64,000 nt of DNA, taken from assembly GCA_003415625.1 (NCBI GenBank), contig PYIU01000001.1, positions 2,418,001 to 2,482,000 on the forward strand. Reading direction: 5' to 3'. Numbering within the stretch: position 1 is the first letter of the stretch; every line of letters begins with the position of its first letter. The translations under genes and the position numbers were made by a program. Below are positions 22,025 through 31,216 of this stretch, piece by piece. The stretch is from Aquanectria penicillioides (Eukaryota; Ascomycota; Sordariomycetes; Hypocreales; Nectriaceae). The notes under the pieces were generated by a model, which worked only from the letters and a program-made list of their open reading frames with translations, ran no database searches and had not been told where the DNA came from.

Positions 22025-22673
22025 CTATTGCCGCTCAAGACCAATATCCATGGTAACTCCCATTCTGTTCCTGTACTTTTCTGCAGGGGGGTTCTCTGGA
22101 ACAGGATCTCCGTGAATGATCATGGCCTCCTCCAACGTGCACTTTCCTGCATCGGCAAGCCCAAGAGACTCATACAGCTTGATGGCTCCAAAGTTTTCCG
22201 GCTTGCACATAATTCTGACCCGCACCTTCTTGGGATCCCTTTGGAGTGACTCGAGGTGTCTGAATGCTGCTTGACAGAGAAGCTTTGCGAGCCCCCGGCC
22301 TCTGTAGCTTGGAGAATTATAGAGGGCAGTCATCTGCCACTTCTCCTCTTGGTCATCAGCGAGGACAGGCGGTTGGCCAGCCTCAGGTGGAAGGCTGTAC
22401 GCCGCAACGGTAAGCGGTCCTAACAATGAGACTTTGCCGATCCATTTGCCGCCTTCCGTGGGGTCGGCGCAGATAACTGTGATTTTGTTTGGAGTGATCA
22501 ACTTGGAGACCCAAGTTGCGGTGGAGAATTGCGACTCCTGTTCATAGCTGCCCGAGAAGGATTCGGGGTCTTGTTGCAAAGCATCAAGACGGATATCCCG
22601 GTATTTTAACGCAAGCTGTTCAGGGCTCGGGCTGTTTTTGGTCTATCACGATGAATTCCCAGTTTGGTGCCAT
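22025..22673 (-). pseudogene. GNAT-family N-acetyltransferase with a 1-base frame break near its N-terminus
   Basis: The long frame (22025 up to about 22648) encodes a GNAT acetyltransferase: acetyl-CoA loop SPSYRGRGLAKLLCQAAFRH, then KPENFGAIKLYESLGL and a typical C-terminus (GDPVPENPP). That frame has no ATG before the catalytic core. One base out of frame, an ATG at 22673 begins MAPNWEFIVID, which looks like the N-terminus expected for fungal relatives, and it runs into a stop after six further codons. The two frames join if one base is removed from the A5 tract (T5 on the + strand) at 22635-22639. Hence either a recent frameshift mutation or a homopolymer error in the assembly. No splice site resolves it. 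Substrate unknown. Confidence 0.7.
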
Positions 22674-23554
22674 GGTTCTTTGCGGTGTGTTTTAGGGGTG
22701 TTGTGTAAGAGACAAAGGTTGTTTCTGTTTAAAAGCGTTGTCGATGATGATATTTGATCCTGTGGGTAGGATGCGGAGGACTTTATTTCTCGACTTAATG
22801 CTAGCGGCCTAGTCAGCACAAGCTATACCTAATAGGAAATAGGCACCCTGGTAAACTTAGCTGAAACTTGATTCCACTCCCTCGTGTAAGGAAAGGGCGT
22901 GCTTTTTGACTGTCGGATAGTTCCTAGACTGGCGTGGCGCGTGATTATTAAATGGTTGTGGCCTGACAACTACGAAATGACGTTGCGTCAGCAAATACGA
23001 TAAAGGATGAATAGGGTTCTTACGATAGCAAAGGCACTAGCTATTGGGTGAATCAACTGGTCCAGTTTCTCGATAAAGGTAGCCATCCCTCTGGCAATGG
23101 TTTACCTCCGTACGGTAAGGGAGAACCTGTGCCGAACTTCCGTTTAGTCACTCCGCACCGAATCCTCAGCCATAACAAAAGGGCCGCAATTTGCAAGGGT
23201 AAGTAGTGGTCACTAGCTGAAATAAAGCAAAATCTTAACTAATCATATTTTCCTCTTTCTTTCCAGGATACATATACCTATTTCAAATGCGAAGCTCGGG
23301 ACAAGACGATTCGGCAGAGCTGTCGGGAACAGTCAAGGCTAGTTCACAATTCACACAACTCTCGCATCAAAGAGCGTTGCATCGATAACTCCAATTTCCC
23401 GAGTTTCGTAATTAATTTATTTGCTAATTATTACCTCTCTGGTTTCAATTAGGGAAAAAATGGAGATGGTGATGGTGACGCCAGTACTTCCGACAACGGA
23501 TAGCGTACCATCAGCATCTCATATGGCAGGTGGATCTACAAATGACCGTTTTGT
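22674..23554. other. Gene-poor stretch
   Basis: About 0.9 kb with more AT than the region before it. I see no gene, no RNA gene and no repeat. It marks the start of the fringe toward the retrotransposon block. Confidence 0.4.
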
Positions 23555-24114
23555 TCAATCCTTTGATGTCAACCTTCCCTGGACAAACTCCGGTGTCAAG
23601 GTATCCGCATTATCCACTGGAACCCAGATGTAGGCGGGAATCTTTTCAAGCTGCTTCAATGTTTGCCAGAACTTTCGGTCGATTTGTTAGCATATCGTCT
23701 CACAAAACTCAACGGGATCGAAAATAGAAAAGAAAAGAAAGATGAGAAACACATACTTCCTGAGGATTAGCGTAATCAAAGCAGGCTGCTCCAAGAACAC
23801 GCGTCCTATAATTGTATTAGGAAACTCATAGCAAATGAAATTCGTGTATATTCCTCTCACTTTTCAGGGCTGTTTCTAGGCATCTCGACTCGGCAAATTC
23901 CAAATGCAGGAGATTGCGTGCCGAATTTTTGGCGAAAGTCTTCAAAATCTTCCCCAGACACAATTTCTTTTACTGAGAGCTCATTCTCTTCTTTGGCGAA
24001 ATGGAAGATTACATATCGAGGCGATTTGTCGTCTTTTCCTGTGGCTACTTTAATCGCAGCGGAGACGCACTCGTCCAAGACTGTCATCGGAGGACAGCTA
24101 AGAATCATTAACAT
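23555..24114 (-). CDS. Divergent ADF/cofilin-like protein (spliced)
   Basis: Three exons are supported in frame: 24114(?)-23861, 23805-23757, 23671-23555, with donors GTGAGA and GTATGT and a GCTAAC branch point. The product resembles an ADF-homology domain: VLDECVSAAIKVATGK near the N-terminus (cofilin: VSDECVSAFNELKLGK), RYVIFHFAKEENELSVKEIV, the EDFEDFRQKF stretch, then PAYIWVPVDNADTLTPEFVQGRL at the position of cofilin's IQGTD..E.V..R. The central KMVYASSK actin-binding helix is not conserved, so actin binding is doubtful. The start is unresolved: either the ATG at 24114, or an ATG at 24241 directly followed by a GTGAGT donor, like the ATG-intron structure common in fungal cofilin genes. 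A TATTTATA box lies at 24370-24377. Likely a diverged paralogue, not the essential cofilin. Confidence 0.55.
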
Positions 24115-24241
24115 GTGTGATGCAAATCAATATTTAGTACAGGAATTATCCAACATACGTAGGCTGATCGAAAATACTAGTTGAAAACCCCTTGCTCTAT
24201 CAGAATATATGCTAAGCCTGGAGTCATACCCTACTCACCAT

Positions 24242-24901
24242 TTTGAAAGGTTTTGTTGTTTTCTGCAATATACAGCAATATAGGTCTTTTTATTAGTAGG
24301 CGTTTGTTGAAAGCAAAAGCCACAGGATGACCGCAGACAGCTGAGTCAAACTGGCCAGGCCTGCGCCCTTATAAATACGCCAACAAGAGAAGGGAAGCTA
24401 GTCTAGGCTATAGACAGCGCTAGACGTGTTTCGTTCAAGGTGGTGAATGCCAAGATCAAACCAGAAGTGATAGGGCCAAAATGTCTCTCAACTCTGCCTA
24501 GACCAATCCATTCGTCTTGGCAAAACTCAGCTGAGAGTTAGGTCAAATAGACCTGCAGTCGGGTTGGCGCTGGCGTCAGCCACTCCAAGGAAATCATCAA
24601 CTGGGTGGATTGAGTCAGCCGCAAGGTCTCAAATCGTATGGCCACCGCCACTACCTGCAAATACTCTCTGACAGGAAAGACATAACCGCGAGAGCTCCGA
24701 CTATCTCATCCACTTTGCGCGTAGAAGTGCAACCTGTTTATTGATTTAAATCTTCAGGCTAACTAGCTGTAAGATTGAATTGTATCGGTTAGGAAACAAC
24801 TTTTGCTAGGCACAAGGCCTACCAAAGAGACAATTGCAAGTTCCTTGTATTTACATAGTGCTAAGTCCAATCATCAAACTTGTTGGCCTAACATTATCTA
24901 C
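24242..24901. other. Intergenic region
   Basis: About 0.66 kb between the ADF-like gene and the 3' end of the DUF7580 gene. It holds the presumed promoter of the ADF-like gene (TATA-like site at 24370-24377). No other feature seen. Confidence 0.4.
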
Positions 24902-26731
24902 CTATACCATTGCCAACGCCTTTACATCTTCTTCAAGCCTTGCCACCACTTCGGTGTGAAAGTTTTGACCAAACTTTTCATTATCCAACCCTCCGATACT
25001 CAAAACATTGCTTAAACACCACTGAACAGCGGTCGAATAGTTTGGTGAGCTGTATAGCAGTGTCTCCTCTCTCAATTGGTCTCCAGTTCTATTTTTGATG
25101 AGGATTGACGGGATATCCTCACACCCTATCATGTCCAATTTCTCGACAACCCGGCCGAGAGCCACTTGTATCAGTAACGCTCCAAGTGAGAAAACAGACA
25201 AGTTGATTGGTCGTTGCATATTGTTAGAACTTTGATTTCGCTCATCAAAAGCTCCTGGTGCTTTTGATAAACCCTTGACCACGAACGGTCTGAATGAATA
25301 TCCAGAATAGGAAAAGGTGTCATTCTTCTCCCGGAAGAAGAAAATATCGTCCAAAGTAAGTGCCCTCGACAGCCACGGTGTGTTATGAAGATCGAGAACA
25401 CTTTCTGCTAATGCCAGAGCAAGATTGAATTTATGGTGATATGATAATTTGGGTACATCTTCCACATTGCCCATGAGGAGTTGGCGGAGTGTAAATGTGG
25501 ATGAAAGTTCTGCTTCGCCCTCCTTCGGGTACAGCCCAAACTTGCAATCATGATGGCTTACATATCCGTAACAGCTTCTGGATGGTTCTTTTCCCCATCG
25601 ACGAGTTGCAGTGCATATGTTTGATACAACTGGTGGTGTAAAGCTCAAGGTTGTTGTTGTTGTTGTCTGTGATGCTTTGGGCCACCTCTGTAGTGGTTTC
25701 GGTAATCGATGCTGTCTTTTCCCTTTTGAAATCGAAGCTAATAGATGAAGACCATTTGACTCTCCTAGATGACTTTCGTTTTGCTGGAACTGTAGGTGTC
25801 AGCGAGATCGGTGCTGAAACGGCATCTTTCTTTGGTCCTGCCAATTGAACAGAGAGACTATCCCACCGAGCGAATTTCCTCAGTAACTCATCATTACTGC
25901 CTACCGCTATGCTTTCCTTCTCGCATACAACGTCGGGAGTTGATCCCAATACTACATGAAACTTGAGTTTCATTCCAGCTTGATCATCGGAGTCACTAGG
26001 CATCAAGATAACGTTCCTGTGTACGAGCTCCAAGCATGCTTCGTGTGGTTTGACACAAGTGCACGTTGTTGCGCTCCGTAGAGCATTGAAGAGACTTTTA
26101 GATAGCCTCGAATTAACTTTATAACACGGGCCTGAGACCTGTGTCGTCGTTTGGGCTCGAGCTCGCAGTTTGTGCCAGTGAGCTCATGGAGAACCGAATT
26201 CCCGGCCTGAATTTTGGATATGATGTCGGCATAGTCTTTGCTTCTGAGGCTGAAGGAAGCCCCTCGCTTGAGCTCCTGGAGAATTGAGAGTCTACTTGTG
26301 AGTTTTGTCTAACAGAACCGTTAGAAAACGCCGATAACTTCCAATTCTTGTGGTCATACCTCGCCGTTGCTCCCAATACATAATTTATCTTTCAATTCAA
26401 GCGCCGCATTCTTCATCTCCGCGACTTGATCCTCAATAGTTCCCCCAGTTATCCACAGACGAAGCTGCAGTTGCTGGTGATATGGTTCCCATTCTGGGCC
26501 AAATGGCGTCTCTATCAATGTGTCTATCAGAGAAGGCGGCGCGACTCCATCAAGTAGAAGTTCACATGTGGTCAAAAGCCGAACTCGCTCAGTCTCTAAG
26601 TCCTGTATCAGAGCCTTCAAATCGCGGTCCACATTTCTTACGGAAGTCAGAATGGATCGATAGCCCTTCACTGCCTGTATCGCCAAAGGGAGGACACCGA
26701 GAACAACCCCGAGCACTTCAAACCCTGACAT
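24902..26731 (-). pseudogene. DUF7580 domain protein with two frame breaks
   Basis: Exon 1 (26731-26360) encodes an N-terminal helix-rich region starting MSGFEVLGVVLGVLPLAIQAV, typical of fungal DUF7580 proteins. A 51-bp intron (GTATGA..TTCTAAC..TTAG) leads to exon 2 from 26308. The rest of the family pattern is present but in three frames: EPKRRHRSQARVIKLIR in one, LSKSLFNALRSATTCTC onward in a second (switch near 26106-26110, one base missing), and PPVVSNICTATRRWG to the end in a third (switch near the AAC repeat at 25651-25667). The C-terminal domain is complete (KFNLALALAESVLDLHNTPWL, INLSVFSLGALLIQVALGR, CLSNVLSIGGLDNEKFGQNFHTEVVARLEED). No GT-AG intron repairs either switch. Function of the family is unknown; it is abundant in fungal accessory genomes. 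Either decaying or mis-assembled at repeats. Confidence 0.75.
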
Positions 26732-27033
26732 CGTTCGAGAGGCGACGCTTTAGATGGACAATGGTCGGGTTCTTTAAATCGCATCTCATAACGGGTAACT
26801 GAAAAGAAACCCCGCATATCATCCCACAGCGAGGCAACGCGGAACCGGGCGAACTGCATGCACCCCTAGCCAGCTTATCACTTCGGCTGCAGGCCAATGA
26901 TCTTTCTGCGAATTCTACCTCTTGGCAGAGCGGGGTTTATTGAAGAGGCTCAAAATACAACCCGACAGACACTTTCTTATTACTGCTACCGAGCCAGCAG
27001 AATGCCATTTTACAAATCCTCAAGACTTCCACC
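26732..27033. promoter_or_regulatory. Short shared promoter between the DUF7580 and C2H2 genes
   Basis: Only about 300 bp separate the two divergent start codons, so the genes probably share regulatory sequence. No specific site recognised. Confidence 0.4.
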
Positions 27034-29084
27034 ATGACGACGTCACTCAGAGCATCAGATTCGGTCAATGATAAACCCAACCCAATTATTCCAAATCTTG
27101 TTACCCGAGCGCTTGCCGCGTTCCAAAACCTCATTTCGGTCCTCGGTGATGATGAGGGGAAGGCTTCGCAAGCCACATCCAATTTAGCAAGACTCAAGTT
27201 ATGGGCGGGAAGCCTAGGGGCTCATCGTCCATCCGGAGGACGATCGCTTGAGTACCGTCTCCGTGATGCATCACTCATCCGCAATCACATTGTATCTCTA
27301 CTCCAAGATCTGTGCAGCTCGATAGAGCATGGTGCGTAACCTTGTTGTGAGGCTCAGGGGCGAATAGACCATACTAAATTTATTCAAGGAATATCGCTTG
27401 CCACAGGAGAATGGATTTCTCTGGCCCCTGAAGAAAATCAAGATGCTATCGCGGACGAGTTATCAAGATACTTCCAGGATGTTGATGATGAGGCTAACGA
27501 TAATGGAGAAAATTCGGAAATTTCAAAGTCACTTGGTGATGCAAAACATGTCATAGACTGCTTATTAAGATTGTCGGTGACGATAGCTAATCCCACACCC
27601 CATGATCAATTCAAGTCAAGGGCTGGAGTTGGTATCATTGAGAAATACTACCAGTGGGACCTTCAACACGTTACGGAAAAGTTCCCAGAGGTCAATCTAG
27701 ACATAGCAAAACGACTCAGCAAGGCAATGGCACGGAGACGACAATATTTTAAATACCGTCAGGACCATTTTGATCGCCTCGGCGAGGGTTTGATCACTGA
27801 TCCCGAGGATCGAGCGACAACAGTTGCCTCATCCCTTCCAGAACACCTCAAAGAAGGTAACGCCCCAACGGTCAAGAGTGACTTCAATGATACTTGGTCC
27901 GATATATCTGGGACCTCTTATGCGCAATCAACTTTGACCATGAATCAAAATCAGCGAAAGGTCCCTCAGCTCCCAAAACAGCATGTGGATGGGCCGTTCA
28001 AATGCCCATTCTGCCATATCATTGTTGCAATAGAAACAAGACGGGCCTGGAAGTACAGTTACACTCTATGCCCTAGCGAATCAACAACATTTCTAACAAA
28101 CTAACTTCTAGGAAACATGTCTTTAGAGATCTTGGACCGTATGTGTGTCTCGAGGAGGGCTGCCTAACACCAGACCACTTATACCTAAGCCGGCGCGAAT
28201 GGCTCAACCACATGAGGCAAGAACATTGGAAGATATGGCATTGTTCATTCGGGTGCTCCCAAAGCTTTCAAACTGCTGAAGCCTTCTTGAATCATACGAA
28301 AACAGTTCACAAGCAAGCCATTGATCATGACCAATGGAATACTCTGAGAAGCCTGAGCAGCAGCGCCGAGCCGACAAAGGCTCAGGGGATGTGCAAGTTA
28401 TGTGGCATCTCTTCTGTCAAATCTGATAAGCAGTACGGTTCCCACGTTGGGGAGCATCTGGAGAGTCTCGCACTTTTCACTTTGCCTAATACTTACGATG
28501 ATGAGAGTGGCGATGAAGGCAATCGCGTCAATGAAAGCATGGCCTCGGCTGAATGGGAAACTAGAAGTGGGTCTATTCACTTTGAGCTTCACAACGATGA
28601 AGCGGGCGGCGGAGTGGTCTCCGACTCTGAGACCAGCAAAAATACTATCTCAGAAGACCCAGAGTCTAGGGTTTCAGGCACATCGACAGATAGCGGGGCA
28701 AGATTCACTCTGGATCCCGAGATGAGGTTCAGTACACCCCCCAGTGGTGAAAACGTGGAACAGGACAAGTCGGCCAAATCAACTAAAAGTCTCGAAAAGG
28801 GCGACATTGAGCGGATACGAGGCTATGGAAAAGTTCCATTTCAAACCGAAAAGGAGGTCGAGGAAGACATAAGGGCTGAATTTTACAAAATGAAAATGGA
28901 ACGGGAGGAAGCAGAGAAGAAGATTGAAGCGATCAAGCAAAGGACAATCGAAATCCAACGCCAGGGCGAAGAACATCTTACTCGAAGTTTTGGCGGGATA
29001 CCGTTCCAGCGTACGTGGGGAGAAGGATCAAAGACCGATAAAGTTTCTGAGAGGCAGGAAACTGAGACTCGGGTGAAGAGGTAA
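27034..29084 (+). CDS. Fungal C2H2 zinc-finger protein (AcuF-type finger region), tail truncated
   Basis: Three exons fit: 27034-27331, 27407-28052, 28112-29084, giving 638 residues. The N-terminal helical domain (VTRALAAFQNLISVLGD, SLEYRLRDASLIRNHIVSLLQDLCSSIEHG) is common in fungal C2H2 proteins. It is followed by FKCPFCHIIV..AWKKHVFRDLGPYVCLEEGC, WLNHMRQEHWKIWHCSFGC and MCKLCGI..SHVGEHLESLALFTLP, the arrangement of the AcuF-like zinc-finger region. Then come an acidic/Ser-rich linker and a coiled-coil start (EAEKKIEAIKQRTIEIQRQGEEH). The TAA at 29082-29084 ends the frame, but the coiled coil goes on in another frame (next entry), so the original protein was longer. These proteins are frequent beside NLR-like and DUF7580 genes; DNA binding is unproven. 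Confidence 0.8.
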
Positions 29085-29834
29085 AAGCTCAAGTTACATC
29101 CGAAGCTAAATTTCAAGCTCCCGAGACTATTTTTATGGCTGAGGCGGAAGCTAGAGAACAGCCATGGGCCGAACAAACGATTAATGAAGACGCTAGAGAG
29201 CCGGAAGCTCAGGCTCGAACTGAGGGAAAGGGGAAGGCTCAGGTTATATCCCAACTCGAATCGCAAGCTGCCGAGGATGGTTGGAAGCAAGGAGCTGACA
29301 ATGAAGATCCAATCCAAACAACAGAAGCATTGAGAGCGGATAAGAAACAGAGTGAAATCAAAGCTGAGATAGGCAAGTTAGAGAGTGAATTGTCCTTAGG
29401 TCAAGCCGAGGTCGAGGCCAAGGCCAAGGCGGAGTTCATGGCGAAGAAGAGGGCTGAGGAAATAGCCATTCGTAGGCTCGAAGCAGCCATAGTAGCCGAA
29501 GAAGTGGCCAAGGCGGCCGCTGCAGCGAAGGCACAGGAGGAGGCTGAGTATTTGTCCAGGGTCGAGCAAAGAGTCTGTGTTAGCCGCCGCAGCAAAGGCA
29601 CGACAGGAGGAGGAAAGAGTTGAGCACAGGTTTGAGGCTAAGGCGGGCGCCGAAGCGAGGCCACGGGCGGAGGAGGAGGAAAGAATCAAGCTTAAGCTCG
29701 AAGCAACCATGGCGGCCGAGGCAAAGACCAAGGCGGACGCTACAGCGAAGGCACGGGAATAGGCCGAAGGCCTGGCCAGGCTGCAGCAAGAATCCAAGTC
29801 TGCAGTGCAAAGGGGGGCCTCAGAAGGAATCTAG
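29085..29834 (+). pseudogene. Broken coiled-coil tail of the C2H2 gene
   Basis: Directly after the stop at 29082 an Ala/Glu/Lys-rich coiled coil continues in another frame (EEVKAQVTSEAKFQAPE.. through AIRRLEAAIVAEEVAKAAAAAKAQEEAEY). One base restored in the GGG at 29071-29073 would join it to the upstream gene. A second switch occurs at the AAA at 29568-29570 (one extra base), after which ARQEEERVEHRFEAKAGAEA and KLKLEATMAAEAKTKADATAKARE continue to a TAG at 29760-29762. Beyond that the frame goes on (AEGLARLQQESKSAVQRGA) to a TAG at 29832-29834. The 29760 stop sits where CAG would fit and has the CpA-to-TpA form of RIP. I read this as decay of one original gene. Confidence 0.65.
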
Positions 29835-30223
29835 AGGCGAAACTGACGTTGATACGGAGGGTTAGACGACAATAGTATCAGGGATATAGACGACAACGAC
29901 AACGGCAACTCGCAAAGAGTTGATTTTCGGAGGGGAGGATAAACAGGGTCTCAGATCAATTTAAACCTTCCCAGAGTTTGAAACCACTACAGTCAAAGCA
30001 CTAAAGAGATGAGAACTGGGACTGTGATTCTTAAAAAGTTATACTCGTGTCGTATTTATTGTTTGCTTAAGTGCTACAAAAATACACGCTCATAATCTTA
30101 TGGACAGAAGGAAGTAGACCTGTATTGATATAAAGGTCAAAATGGGAGTTTAAGTATTCTTGCTTCTTATTGAATTAATAGTGCTCTTAATCATATTACG
30201 TTTTATTAAGCTTGTGAAATTAT
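29835..30223. other. Boundary between genic DNA and the retrotransposon block
   Basis: About 390 bp of ordinary, moderately AT-rich unique sequence without a gene. It ends at the 5' LTR of Copia-1. It is not RIP-like in composition. Confidence 0.5.
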
Positions 30224-30482
30224 TATTAATGGATATAGCGGCCGGGCAAAGGTAGTCGCCGCTATAGACATAGCGGCCGGCCACAAGCCGACCTTAGGGG
30301 CCTTATGGGCCTAGGTCTTAAGGCCACATATCCTTATAAGGGAATCCCTGCACTATAAATAGGTAACTGCATTCTGCAACCACTATCTAGCTGCTCCTTA
30401 TAAATTTTAATTGATCTAGACCGACCTATTGCATATATTGCCTATTATAACTATCTTTATATATGCCTATATATTGTTTATA
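30224..30482 (+). repeat. 5' LTR of Copia-1 (end approximate)
   Basis: The first 65 bp match the 3' LTR fragment at 47920-47984 with only C/T and G/A differences. It contains a hairpin (ATAGCGGC..GCCGCTAT, 30236-30266) followed by a repeat of ATAGCGGCCGG, a TATAAATAGG promoter-like box at about 30354, and a primer-binding-like GGTTATAAGCC just after the end near 30482. Up to about 30400 it keeps normal GC and CpA/CpG content, unlike the body. Confidence 0.7.
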
Positions 30483-30833
30483 GGTTATAAGCCTAAAGCT
30501 TTAATTTAAGAAGAAATTATAGCTATTTAAAAGGTTTAGATTAATCTAAAGTTTATTCCTTAAAGTTAGCGCTTATAATATTAATTAATTAAGGTCCTAA
30601 AATTTAGGTAATAGCTTTAAAGCTAGCCCTAAAGCTAATCTTTATTATTAAAGTAATTAAATAGACTAATAATAAAGAAGATCTTACTAAAAGAAAAGAT
30701 AATTTTAAGGATTTTTTATCTCTTTTTAAAAGGTTAATAAAGCCTATTAAAGGGGATCTATAAAAGATTTAGCTAGATTTAAGCATTATAATATAATAAA
30801 TAATAAAAATAATGCAGTAAATATAAAAGCTAT

Positions 30834-31216
30834 TATATTAATGGATAGGGATATTAGCTAAAATATATACTCTATCTAAAAGGGTATAAAGTAAGTAGGT
30901 TTAGTTAAAGATTAAATAGCCTTTTTAAGTAGCTATAAATAACTTAAAAGAGTATTAAAGCATTTAATTAAATGCTTTAAAGTATCCCTTAAAGAAAAGA
31001 AAGAAAGAAAATAGGGCAAAAAGTTATAAATAAAGTAATATTATAAGGGACTGCATTAAAACTTTAATAGAGTTTAAATATAAGGAATTTAAAATTTTAA
31101 AAATAAAAATTAATTAAAGAAAATTGCTTATTTATTTTCTATATCTTTAAAGTTCCTTTTATCTTTTTAATTAATCTAATAATAGATTAATCTATATTAC
31201 TTTAAACTTTAATTTA
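30834..31216 (-). repeat. Gypsy-1 left LTR (3' LTR in element sense), 383 bp
   Basis: Aligns along its full length with three other 383-bp copies (42877-43259, 49041-49423, 61065-61447). Starts TATATTAATGG where the best-preserved copy reads TGTATTGGTGG, a G-to-A change at the conserved TG end. Contains a perfect inverted repeat centred near 30970. Confidence 0.93.
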
